A stretch of DNA of 64,000 bases from contig JACBWW010000004.1 of the NCBI GenBank assembly GCA_020086605.1, positions 13,678,220-13,742,219 of the forward strand, in the 5' to 3' direction. This document shows, piece by piece, positions 37,161-50,216 of this stretch. The DNA comes from Lanius collurio. Its lineage: Eukaryota > Chordata > Aves > Passeriformes > Laniidae. Under the pieces are notes generated by a model that searched no databases, was not told the origin of the DNA, and saw nothing but the letters and a program-made list of their open reading frames with translations. Every line of letters starts with the position of its first letter. The first letter of the stretch is position 1. The translations under genes were made by a program, and so were the position numbers.

Positions 37161-40100
37161 AGCATGAAATGTTTAATAGGGAAGATAAAGCCCATCAGAA
37201 GACTATTCTAAGGCTTATGGATTTCTGGGGAAAAAAGGGAAAAAAAGGCATTAATATTAAACATTAGCTTAATATTACTGTTAAATAATCTTGAAATAGA
37301 TTTGATGCAAAGTCATTGCAATGACTGAAGGACTTTCAGTGACTTCACTAAAGGCTAGATCTATCATTTGTGTTTGTGTACTATACCTTCTCTTTGTCCT
37401 CTCACAGTCTGTTTTAAATTCTAAAACTAAAAACAGCCCAAAACCTAAACCATTTAATTGGAATTTTTTGCTCAGATAATTATTTTTCTTTTTCAGAACC
37501 ACTGACTTGAATGACTGCTATTCCCTGATGCCTGAGAGAGTAGACTCTAGGCTGTATTATTTAATCACACTCCATGTTTTTTTTTTTTTTCATTTCCTAC
37601 CAGACTCTGGAATATTCTGCTTCTATTTCTGTAATGCCATTTTATATATTATCCAAATTAATGCACACTGCCAGATTATTGTACCTCACTTTAGTGAATT
37701 AGAGACTTATGAGGAGAGTCTTTTAAACAAGAATGGTAGTCCATGAATGTAAGTTATCCTGCTGTAAGACATATATTTGCTAAAACTATCATCTTCTTAT
37801 TGGTTCTTATGTGAACTGTGCTGTCAATAGATTTCAGAACTTGCTTTCCGGTAAATGAAACAGGCTCACATCTGCTAGGTTATTGTTTTAGGAGATCAGC
37901 TCAAACTATGGCAGTCTTTCAGAACACTTCCTTTTAAACCATAAAGGTTAGATAGGTCTTTTAATTTTGCTACATAGTTATCTGTGAATGGCTGCATAAA
38001 CAATTCCGCCTGTAAGCATAGCTTTTATGTTCCCAGCTACTATTTATTATTCAGATCTCTGACTAAATATTCCCACTCTCTAAAACACAAAATAAAAGGT
38101 ACTGTGTTTTTTGATGTTTTCTTGTCTTATGTTGTTTCCAATGATCAAAAAAACCCCCCTGCATTATACATAGTTGGACCTAATGAAGGACATAAACCTT
38201 GGCAAGAACAAAGCTTGTGCAGATCTCAGGGTCTTCAACTGCAGTGAGATAAGCACAGCAATTTCCCAGGTTTTTTATCCAGATCATAACTCATTGGCTG
38301 GGATTTCAAGAAAATAGAATTTCAGTGAACAATAATACCCTGTTTCAAAATGGTGTTCACTTATCTATGTATTTATTTACTATTAATTTAAGCAATTTAA
38401 GAACATCCAGATCATTCAGACAGAAATTTACTTTGGGTGTACACAAAACCTTGTTCTTCTGATACATCTGTGCAGTTTTTAACATGTCCCAAATGCTACT
38501 TTTGGGAATCTCATGGACTAGCAGTGTAGAAAGCATCCTTAGGAGTCAAACTGTTATAATCCTTCAACCTTTCACTTTCAGATTACTGTATTTATTTAGA
38601 ACATCATGAGGTATCAGCGACAAGGTTCAAACAGCTGGAGATAAAAAGACCTTGAAAAATCCTGTTAATAATTATGACTTCAAATTTTAAAGATTTGCAA
38701 ATATAATACTGCAATACAGCCTATGCAGTGTATTGTCCTTTTATAGAAACAGTTAGATTGAGTACTCTGCTGCTCATGGTTTTCTCTTTCACAGGCATAT
38801 TTCAGTCAAGAGTGATTTCTTTTCAATTATGGCAGATGACGTGATACTGTAGAGAAACTCTTAACAGGATTACATTCTACCATGAGCCTAAGTGTGACAG
38901 TTTATCCGCCTTTAATATGGCCTGGCTCCCATCTAGATCACAGTGCTCTGATCCATCATGACACTCTCCTTTTAAAATGAGAATGGATATGCAGAGCCTC
39001 CTCTGAGATGCTTGGGACCACACAGGGTAATAACAGTTGTTCTCTCACTTTTTCATCATCGTCAGAGAGAGACAGCCTGTACCTCCTAACAGAGCCAAGA
39101 CCCTGCACTAAGCTTGCTTCTGATTGTTAAGTGCAGTTACTGATTAGGTTTTATTTCACTCCTGGGTGTAATAGAAAGCCCAGCTGAGAACATGCAGCCA
39201 CAGGCAGCTGCAGTTCCTGGTTTGCAGGGAATCTCCTAAGAAGGGACTGTCATATTAAAACTGATTTATGCATTTACCTCATTCTAGTACTTGGGCCAGT
39301 GCATCTCTCACCTAAGTAAAAGTAACACCTAAATTAAAGATTTCAGTGATGATTCAAACAAATTTGGTCAAGCACACAGCACTTCTCATTAGATACTATA
39401 AGAAAAAGGGCTTTGATTGGATAATCACTTAACTAGATTCTGGAGCTTCTCTCCCTTTCTTGTTACATGGATTTTACTATTAGAAATCTGTTAAAACTTT
39501 CCTAATGATTTCTTCCCTTGTGATGGTAAGAAAGGTAGTCCTTTTATCAGTGCCAATATCCTAAACTCTAGATATCAGTCCTTTAGAAACTGATACAATA
39601 AAAATCAGTACAGTATATATATATATGGGACTAGTCTTGATCATACTAAGCAAGAGCACAAGGACATATCTAACTCAGTATTTATGACTTCAGGGTTGAC
39701 TGTGGTGTGGCAGAGGTAAAGAATGAGGAAGCATAGATAAAACTGAATGTACTTAAATAACTTTTTTGGGAAAGGTTTTACTTCAGTAGTCTTTTACAAC
39801 TGCTTAATACTAACTTATTATAGGGCTCATAGTTGCTAGAATTTTTCAGTCTCAGGGACCCTAATGCAAAGGTGAGTTATGTCTCTGCGTCAGAAATCTC
39901 TACCCCAAAGATGTTAAAAAGATTGAAGAGTTGGAAACCTGCTTGATTTAAAAACAAGAAACTCTGTGAAGGAAACCCATCATCTGTACATTCCAAAAGG
40001 CTTGGAAAAGCATTAGCAGTTTTTCCTTTAGCAAACTGCCAAAACTGAAGGCAGGTAGAGTCACTTAGCTTCCCCCCATTCCTGCCATGCTGGCTTCCTA

Positions 40101-41887
40101 AAGCAAGCTCTCTGTTTTCAATATGTCTGCAAGTACTGAACTGAATCTCTGCAAATTTATTGATTGTTTGCCAAGGTAGAAATTTGGAAGTGGAGGAATT
40201 AAGGGCATTCCTTTGCTATTGTGATTGTAAATTTTGGGTGTTGACTCACAAGCTATAGGTGGCAGTAACTTTCCTTATTTGAAGTCAGAAATAAACCAAT
40301 CTAGGAAGAGAAAAAGGCAAGTGTCACAATTAACTTAAAATTAAAGAAATCAACAATCACATGCCTCAAAAATAACACATCTGTCCACGACCCATTTGGT
40401 TATTTTTGTTTCTCTTTCCTCCCCTGTACATTTGATTTCTATTATTTCTCAATATATCCTCCTTAGACACAAGTTATATCTTCCAAGTGTGTAAGACATT
40501 TCCTGCCTTACTGCAGCCAGGATATTAAATCCCATTAGGATTTAAGGAATGATAAAATGAAATCGAGAAAAGCACATTGAAATAGATGAGAAAATATCAA
40601 GTGTTTAGGTGGCCAAGTCTGAGGCATTTCTGGTCAACATTTTTGTCCCACTGTTTTTTTTTTTTCAAACCTGCGTTGTTTAAATTCCTTTTTGGCATAA
40701 CTGATGCTACCTGGAGAAGAAAAATTCTGGTTTTGTGTGCTGGATAAAAGATCAGGTGTTTTGATTAAAGGTATTTAAGGGCTGAGACATGTGGTGCAAT
40801 TTGGGAAGGTTGAAGATTTTTTTGTTTGTCACATCTTACTGGTCAGAATCACCCATTCAACTTCCAGCTCTTGTCACTCTGCTGTGCATAGTCATGAAAT
40901 AAATAATATATTACTAAAAATGCTGTTCAATTATAAATTTGCAGTATTGAGAGGGGAAAAAAAAAATAGTTCCCTAGCAGTCTGCTTATGGAACTTTTTT
41001 CTACCTCACTGACTGGTATACTGTCTCAATGGCTCTCTCTGTGGTGTCTAAAGAATCTCCAAAGCTGCCCTCAGAACCGTCCTTCCCAGTTTTCATTCTG
41101 CAGCCTTCCAAACATGCAGTCAAAGTCCCTGTGGACTGAGAACCTAGCGATATTAAGGGAAGATAACAGAGAATAAAGGGAGAAGATAACACATGGAGCC
41201 AAGCCTGCATATGAATACTCACAAACCTGTCTTATAAGCCCAGAGTTTTGAAGTGCTCCTAAAGCTAGGTCGTTTCTCTTCATTAGCCTAATGGTTTACA
41301 TTATGGCTATAAATTTTTTCAGAGAGAATAACATTAATACTTGGCTATTTTTTTCCTTCAAGGGATCTTGAAAATAAGAAAAAATAGGTCATATTAATAC
41401 AAGGCTTTTTTTTTCTCTGATAGTCTAACTACTCAGCACCACTTTTCCTAGTAGTTCATCCATTTATCTGGACCTGAGTGCCATGCAACTTAAGTTGAAA
41501 GGCAGGGAAAACTAAAACCAAATGATCATACCTATTCTTTTCACTGTTACCAGTCAGTGACTTTTATTTAGCACTAAACCATTTGGCATAAATTTTCTTG
41601 GCTGTACTGCAGAACAAGGTTGTAATCAAGTCATAATCTTACTCTACATAATTATAATATACAGTAAGTACAAGGTTATTACGTCTGGAATTGAATGACA
41701 AACAGAAAACAAATCTAATTCCATCCTATGAAAACCAGAACAGAGTTCCTTGTGCTTAAGAAAAAATGTCCCTGTATTTCTATCAACTGATAACAAGAAA
41801 AATTACAGACTAATACGTGACAAATCCCTTTTTTCCATATAAGGAGAGTTCATATCTACACACAAATGAAAATCCTGGTGCTTCGTG

Positions 41888-41925
41888 GTTTTGTTTTGTT
41901 TTTGTTTTGTTTTGGTTTTTTTTTA
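41888..41925. repeat. T-rich (TTTTG)n tract
   Basis: Degenerate GTTTT/GTTTTT units ending in a run of T; low-complexity sequence in the presumed intron. Confidence 0.85.
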
Positions 41926-42890
41926 AGTGGTTAGGAGTCTTGGGTGATAGTTTACTGTATATATTTCTCTATGAGTTACTTGAGTTTGAACTTTGTGTTC
42001 AAATATTAGTATGAGTCTATAATCTCTGCATCAAAGGCACAGGGAAAATGACCCAAAGGAATCAAAATGCTTTTATAGGAAGCCCTTTTGCATGCCTGCT
42101 GTTCTGGCTGCTTCATAGTTATGGGTGTGTATTATGTAAGAAGAATAGGCAAGGAGGAAGAAAAACAGGTGAAGTAAAAGAGATAAAGAGGAAGAAACCA
42201 TCCTTGGCGCCCTCTTGTAAAGTGAGTAGTGATGACAGGATAATGATCAGTAGCTAGTATAGGAAGGAAATTTTAAGTGTCTCTGTACACTCTTACAGAC
42301 ACAATGAAGTCTGTATGAGTCGATTTTGGCAGAGAAGGGCATTAATGTCTTTGCAATATTGTTAGCAAAATGATTCGGCGAATGTATACAACTGAACTCT
42401 TGTGCTTTTTTCCCCTCTGATCAGGATATTTCTGGTTTCACCTCTCAATTTGAGTTTATAATTATTCTCAAAACCTCAGATAAGGCAGCCTGAGGATGTT
42501 AGTGAAATTGATTTGTATCTGCCTTGGTGGAGACAGGAGAAAATTTAGAGTGGTGCATCTTGCAACAATGGATGTAAAGACATAATAATATGCCATCCTT
42601 CTCCTTCTTGTTCTTTTGTATTCTTCTGGTCCTCCAAGCCTTTTCTCTCATTCTAGCCACATTCCTGCAAATTACTATGTGGACACATTGCCCAGAAGGA
42701 TGCAGGCTTCAAGAAATCCCCTTTTAAAAGGCATGCTATTATAATGAACAAAAGCTTTGTCTTTGGCAATTTGGGTAGTGTACTGTGGGACTGTAGGTGC
42801 TCTGGGACTCGGATACAGCCCTATTCCTGACTGCCAAGAGGGGGAGCTAAGCCAGCAGGAAACTTTCTCTCCCCGAATAAACAAGCAAAC

Positions 42891-42910
42891 AAATAAATAA
42901 ATAAATAAAT
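42891..42910. repeat. (AAAT)5 microsatellite
   Basis: Five AAAT units, preceded by related AAAC/AAGC units. Confidence 0.95.
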
Positions 42911-43732
42911 GTGGGACTTATTTTCTTCTCACTTTATCTATCCACATACATATGCACACACTCCTTTCTCGAAGCTGTCTGTGTCTGCTCACTTGTTTGA
43001 TGGTTTCTCTGTTGCCTACCTGAAAAAATGGAGTTGTATAAGACTTTTGTTACAGGGAAAATTAATGTTCATGTATTCTTATAAAAGCATTATTCCCAGC
43101 TTCATGGTTCAAGATATTTTTACTTGTAGGTTACTACGGAGTGAAATTACTTCACAGGCATGAGGAGGCATGGAAGAGGGAGGGAGAGAAAAGTGAAAAA
43201 ATAATGGGAAAATGACAGGTTTTTGGGGAAGAAAGCTCAAGTAGAACAGAGTTTTTTCCTTGTACAGATTAACAGGAACCAGTAACAAGTCAGGAGAGAG
43301 AACCTACTAGTGCACTTGTATAATCACTCGAGCACTGCTGTACTCCAGGAAGCAGGGCTGAAATAGCTGCAAGATCAATGGCAATAATGTCTCAGGTGGG
43401 GCCACAAATTCAAGGCTGGCAGTCATCCTATCAGGCACCATGCTGTGCCACACAACCTGCTCAGCTCCTCAGACTTCCCCATAAAGGGGTGTTGAAATGC
43501 CAAAGTTCAGGTGTAGAGACTACCTAGACGAATGTTATCTTCATTCCTGTGTTTACTGATTTGTAACAGAAGGAAGTTAGTATCAAAATTTGATGTTGCA
43601 ACTTCACCAAGACTACATCACCTGTGAAAGTTAACAAACCTCTGCACCCAGAAACATCTGCGTTTCCAGTCTGTGGCAAAAAAAAAATTGTCCTTGCCTG
43701 TGCACACATAGGTAAATATAAATGTTGTCATT

Positions 43733-43758
43733 AAATAGTCTTAAGAGTAAGACTATTT
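43733..43758. repeat. 11-bp perfect inverted repeat, 4-nt loop
   Basis: The arms AAATAGTCTTA (43733-43743) and TAAGACTATTT (43748-43758) surround AGAG. Confidence 0.9.
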
Positions 43759-45420
43759 TTTAATAATAAAATCTATAAATTAAATACTGTGGAACATCTA
43801 ACAGAAAATATATTCATCCAAATTAATCTTTTGGTTTTTCATACCATCCAGTTTAATCTGAATGACTATCTGCATGAATCAATCTTGCTTGGACCCATTT
43901 TTATTGATAATTTCTTCTTAGGTGTTCTAGAAATGCAAAACTGCTACTAAGAATGTCCTGCTTATGGAGTCCTGAATTCTAATGTGGGAAACAGCTAAAC
44001 CTAGTATTTCAACTAATTGTAGCTGTTAGAGTAACAGTTAATGAGGACCCGCATGACAAATTAAAAAGCAAAATCTTTAATTGCTTGTGCATGAGCAGAC
44101 AGGACTCCCTCACAGAACACAAGGGAGAAGAAAAGGTGCAGAGCTCCACATTTTTAGCCAATGTGAACTTCTGAGTTGGGTAGGACTTCAAGGCAGCCCA
44201 AAGTCATTGACAGCACAAGCATCTTTTTATAAGAAAATATCCCTGCTTGCATTATAAGATTGCTGATTGCTGAAAGTTTCCTACAGATGGTGACCATCAT
44301 GATATTTTCACTCCAGTGGGCAAAGAGGAACAGATGATCACCTCCAGGACTCTTATTAAATGGAATATTGCACCCATTAGCAAAGGAATATTGGTGTCTT
44401 TATTAACCTTGCCCCAAGGCCTACTCTAATTTTTCACCAGTCTAATGCTGCAGTGTTCAAAACTTAGCAAATTTGTCAAACAGTGAGAATGATCTATTTA
44501 TTATGGCAGTAAATTAATTTTCTGGTCTTTCATCCCCAAAAGCTGTTCTCATATCTTAGGTGAAATAATTTTTATGGATCTTATCTAGGACTCCATAAAC
44601 ACATGTACCATGTGGTGATGTGAATTGGATTGAGAAAGCTGGAAATGGCAGGCGAAAAGAATCTCACATGAGAAGCTATCTGGAACATTTCAACAAAATA
44701 CATTTTCATTAAATGTATTATTTCACTGAAGCCAGAAACTTGCATGTAGATTTGTCAGTTTTGATAATGTTTTCAATAGAAAATGTGCCTGAGGTCCAAT
44801 GTTTTCTGATCCTTTGTGACCAGAGACAGAGAGAGAAAAAAGGATAGGGGAAGAATAAAAAATTGACATTTTTACCCAAAAATGTAAGTTTTGACACATA
44901 TCCTTTTAATAAAAGCATTTGTAAAATAGTGTTTACATTCCACAATTTAAAACCGTGAAAATTGTTTTGGAATTATGTGCCTCAGGACAGCTGCACTTAA
45001 CACAGTGAAAGAAATAGAAAGATAATCTTTCTTTGCCTTCTTGACTGCTTTCCAGAGGGCTTACAGCTTTCCTTGACAGAACTGGACATAACTGAGAAAA
45101 ACTAATAATCCTAAATTAATTTCAAGTAATTCCCCTTTTGGAACACATACATTCTGTACTGCGGTTAGCATAATGCATTTTGTACTAAGAAAAAATGATG
45201 GCAACCTGCTGTTTCTCTGCAAGCAAATTGGTCCCTACCTATAAATTATTCTACAATGGGAAGCAAACAGTTTGCTTTATGTAGAGATATGTGGGCAGCC
45301 TGGCAAAACGTCTGTGGAGAATTTGAAAAAGCTGCTTTTAGTGACCTAAGTGGCTAAACACTGCTTCTTTGGAGACAACATTTTGACACATTTTAAATGT
45401 GTTGCATGGTGCTACATCAT

Positions 45421-45600
45421 TGATGAGATCCTGTACGGCGTCACGTTACCTTGTGGGGGTATCGTTCATTTAGGATCGTAGGGAAATGAGCGTGGGCTGT
45501 CATATTCTTGTCTTCCATATTTGTAGCATATGGCCTGGAGAGAAAATATGGCACGAGCTGCCCCTCAATTTCTTAGGCACCTCGATATAAATAAAGTTGA
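45421..45600. promoter_or_regulatory. Candidate conserved non-coding or enhancer block
   Basis: Eight CpGs fall within about 155 bp (45436-45584) in DNA that is otherwise very poor in CpG, embedded in low-complexity-free, mixed-composition sequence with no extended reading frame. A TGACG half-site (minus strand, near 45439) and homeodomain-like ATTTA contexts are visible. Dense retained CpG in a gene-desert intron often marks constrained sequence. Function is inferred and conservation has not been tested. Confidence 0.3.
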
Positions 45601-48600
45601 AAGTGTCATCTTTCCAACAAAGGCAGATGGAGATCTCTCCTTCCTATTTTAATATTACTTAGCATGCTGCTCCTTCACAGCTCTAAGAACTACTACATAA
45701 TCTCTGCTAAAGAGCTATCAAGAAAGAATAATGAAGTTGTTTTCACTCCTAACTGCTTCAGAGAACCTGTCATGTATAGTGTGGTCACTTATGGGGCCAG
45801 TGAACAAAAGATTTTCCCCAGATACAGAAAAAATCTTGATTATATGGCGCATTTTGTTACAGGCAAACAGAAGGTTATAAAACAAAATTCTTACATCATT
45901 GCCATCAGATAGCCAGTTAACAGAAAAGGGGAAAGTTATTAAAATAAGGGATGAAGAATGTACGACTAAGCCTCTGAAATCCCTATTCAGATAAATAGCT
46001 GAATTATTTATCAACTGTACAATATCTCAAGCATCAATTGTGCCTGAAAAGAACCTGGGGATCTGGATTTGTTATCTTTTCCCTTTTCCCAGTGATCCAA
46101 TTACACTTTTCTGTATGCACAGGTGGAGAAAGTGCAATAATCTCGCTGCTCCAGATAAGACACAGAACACTTCATACAGGAAAGAACGTATGTTCCCACA
46201 TATCTTCAGAATAAAAAAAAAAAAATTAAAAAATAATCAGTAATATGAAACTTTAAAGATAGAGCTGCAACTGTAACTATCTTATAGCAGTAGAAAAACA
46301 TCCATACACTGTTTAACTGGACAACAGTAAAACCAGTGATTTTTCTGAGTACAGAGAGGAAAGAAACACCAGAGGCAGTAGGAGAGAAGAGTTTAGCAAT
46401 GAACAGCTCATTAACAGGTTTTTTTACCTCATGTACTTTTGTTTAGTTCTGCCATTCATTTTTTGCTAATTGTCATTCAAGATTCCAGTAACTCTATGAA
46501 AATAACTATTTTCAGTGAGGGAGTCCTGTTGTCTCTTGTTAGCAGGATTAAAAAGATTAAAGAAAACATGATAGGATTAAAGAATTTCTTTGCAGCAATG
46601 GGGATGCGAATCCTCCCCAGGTCTTGATTCTGACAGAGAGCAAACTTTTTGGCATTTTCCTCTGATTTGGTTCTCCTTTAGTGAAAGGGTACACCACTAC
46701 ATTTCTCCAAGAGCCATTCAGATCTCCCATTTAACCTTGAAAGTTCTTTGAGGAAAGAAGACTGCATGGTATAGAATTTAACATGGGGCAACTTCAGTTT
46801 TAGGTACAAATAGAAATAAGAGCAAGCTAGAAATAGTAAATAGACATTTCTAACCCAATGATTCTCAGCTGTGGAATTAAAACCACAAGAATCTCATGAT
46901 AACTCTTAAAGGATCTCAAAATAATACATACAGGCAGTGTTAGCCAGCAAGAGCAGTGTTCCTGCAGGATGAAGGGTACCAATTACATGTTTAAACACTG
47001 ACTGCAACAGTTTACATCAACCAAGAAACTACTATCTGCCTTTAATTTCAGGCAACAGCTCAGTTCCCTGGGGAAGAAGAGACAGAGCAGAAGATGAACT
47101 AGTGTTTACATCTGCAGTTATGATTTAAGTCACTTTTCAGTCTTCCTTGTTTCCTTGAAGGAGCAGAGATACTGCCAACACAGAAGGTGTTCAAAGACAA
47201 AGCAGAGCCAAATGGACATCATTTCCAGGAGCAGGAAACATGTTGCTCCAGCCAATATTTCTTTTGTCCCATGCTGATGATGCTAGGACTGAATATTCTG
47301 TGTGAATAGTTTCCCCTGATGTACTGAATCACAAACCCTCTGACCACGAACAGGGAAAAGAGGATACAATAATGGCAATAGGTCTTATTTTCTCCACAAT
47401 GTACAGAGTACATACACAAGAGAGAGCCTGCCATCTTTGCACATTTATGAAGATGCAGCTCAGAGCAGAATAAAGCTCTGGTATTCTGTCCTGAATTTTC
47501 TGTCATTATATTTTCTCAGTGACTGCTCTAAAAGGTTTTTAAAAGAGCTTGCCTAAGCTTATTTCAACTGTGAAGTTCAAAGCCTTTATGTTGAATGCAT
47601 CCTTACAAACATGGAAAACAACATAGAATGCAATTCTACTTTGTTTTTCCACTTCTCCCCTTTACCTTTGAGGTCTGTGTGTGGTTGCATCAGTCAATCA
47701 AAATTGCCAAGAGGCCCACAAATGACACCTACCAATAGTAAAGCAAAAACCATCGTCCTCTGCCATTAATGCTTCACTGTGGGCGATCTTTAGCCATGTG
47801 CAGACAACCAACAAGAGACTCACAAACCACTTAAACCCTCTTAGTAGTTTTTAAGTGGGTCCTAAGAGGTGCAGAAGCCTGGAGTTAGCCTTCAGCTCAA
47901 ATGCAAATTCCATCTGACATGTGTCAAATCATTCCAGGCAACACTGTCCTTATCAATATGTGTCCTTGTGCTACTTTTCAGCACAGTTGTTATTGCAAGG
48001 AATCACAAAAGTATTATCAGCATTTTGTACTTATACAAAACTAGACATCTCAAAGGAGTCCAGGAAGGCAGAGAGGGAGTGCACAATAAAACCTGAGAGA
48101 GGGCCAGAGGGAGAAATATATAAAGAAAAAGTGAGATAGGGTTTTAAGTTGTTCTACAGGCAAGAAAATATGCCTGTTCAAAAATGCAATTATTGTTTTC
48201 TTCTGTTTGCAAGCACTCTATTTATTCAGGTCACTGCATGAATCAAATAAGAAGACACTCATGTTTTCTATGCAGACCTCTGGGTACTTTAAATGAACTT
48301 CATATAAAGATCTGCCATGGGATTTGGGGCTTGCTGATAGATTTTTCTGTGGACTAAAACCTGAGGTAGGTCCCTTAATACAAGTGTCTTTGTAAGTATG
48401 GGAAATCTTGGATTTTGATTTATGTCTACACCAAAATTTAACATATGAAATACACAGATTCTTTACTTAGACTTCTGCTAATAAGGCATATAGTAACCCA
48501 TTGATGTAAGGTATAAAGGCAGTGTTAGCTTTCCATGCAATCCATGGTATTTTCAGCAATTTTACTTCTGCTTATCTGTTCTAACCTCTACATGTTCCTT

Positions 48601-49539
48601 TTTTTTAGGGTGTTATAAAACAAGGGAATTGAAAAGCAAATCAACTTTGATGGCCATGGAAATATTGCTTTGCTACATGCATAACAGCAGGCACGGGCTT
48701 GCACCTTCCTGTTTCATTGCATACATTGGATGCACACATGCATATGTGGAAACAGAGCAGATGAGGAAAAATATCAACATCATCTGCTTTATGGAGAGAT
48801 GGACAGCAGAAGAGCCTATAAGCAGCCTGGAAAAAGGATTTTGAGAACTTGAGTAACTGCAGATGTTACTTTGATTACACAAAGGAAATTTTCTTACAGT
48901 GCAAATCTCTTTTTACTCTACCTCTGTCTTTGGGCTGTGTTTTGTTATGCAGAATACACAGCTTAGACAACAAAATGGCACTGAGGATTAGAATAAATAT
49001 GAAGGGGGGAAGTCATCTGAGGCTTCACCCATTATCACCACCACTCCCATATACCTTCAGTTTGGATTTGGCAAAAATTTATCAGGCATATCACTCCAAA
49101 TCTGTCTAGACATCTCTGACCCATTTCAGCAAACAGCTGACCTTAATTCAAAAAGAGGTGTGAAGCAGTAAAGGACAAAAAAATAAAAGTTACAGTTATT
49201 CCAATAGATAAGACTTATTGACTCATATGAGTTCAGCTCACAGAAGTTGAGTTTGTTTACCGTAAAGTACTATTTTAGAAATTCTTTCCTTCCTTTTTGA
49301 ATCAAAATAAACTACATTTCCTAGTACTATACATCCTGAGAGATGCTGATACATGCTCTATCCAAACCCATTCTCAAACTATCCTGCCCTGGCAGCAACT
49401 ACCTTCAAGGCTTTTGAGTCTCTTGGGAGATATTGCCCTCCTCTGTTCCAGTGAAGCAGAAAACCATCTTAAATGCAACAGAAAAAAAAAAAATCTGTTT
49501 CTATATTCACTGAAAATATTTCAAGCATTAGTCCTCTTT

Positions 49540-49556
49540 AAAAAAAAAAAAAAAAA
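49540..49556. repeat. Poly-A tract (17 A)
   Basis: A homopolymer run in the presumed intron, with a shorter A run about 50 bp to its left. Confidence 0.95.
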
Positions 49557-50185
49557 TTATTCAAATTTTCTGCTTAGGGCATAAATGAAGGAGAAAATCT
49601 TGTCAAAGCAATAGTGTTCATTATTATTACTAATAAACAACTACTTTTAAAGCATGGATAAGGACTGACTAAGCACTCAATGTTCAAACACATTCACTGT
49701 GTCTTTTCTGTTCACATTCTGAGTTCACTTCCCACAAATCAATGAGTTGCACTGGAACAAAAGAAAATGTAAGGTGATTTGAATAGGCACCTGTAGCAAA
49801 TTAAGTGCAAATACCAGTCGTCACTTGGGCAGCTCCTGACTCACACTGCCTAACAAGAAACATTGAATTAGGGAAATTCTTGCATGAAAATCAGATTTTA
49901 AATACCAAGAGACACAGAGATTCATCAAAATTGGTAAGGTATCTGTGAAACAGGTTACAAAAATATTCCTTTACAAAGCAGAAAGTGAAGTGAAAATTTC
50001 TGTGGAAAGGGTTCCACAATTTATCAGTCTTCCAACAGGTTCCCTTTAAAAGAAGATAAGAGAAAGGGATTCATCCTCGAGTGTGTCTAGTTCCACTATT
50101 TCAGGCACTTCTAGATGTGTACAAGATGAAACTGGATAGCAAAAAGCAACTCCAACAATTTCTTATCTTTGCTGGAGACAAAACA

Positions 50186-50216
50186 CTGAGACAGATGGAC
50201 TGTTGGTCTGTCTCAG
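50186..50216. repeat. 10-bp perfect inverted repeat, 11-nt loop
   Basis: The arms CTGAGACAGA (50186-50195) and TCTGTCTCAG (50207-50216) flank TGGACTGTTGG. Confidence 0.9.
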
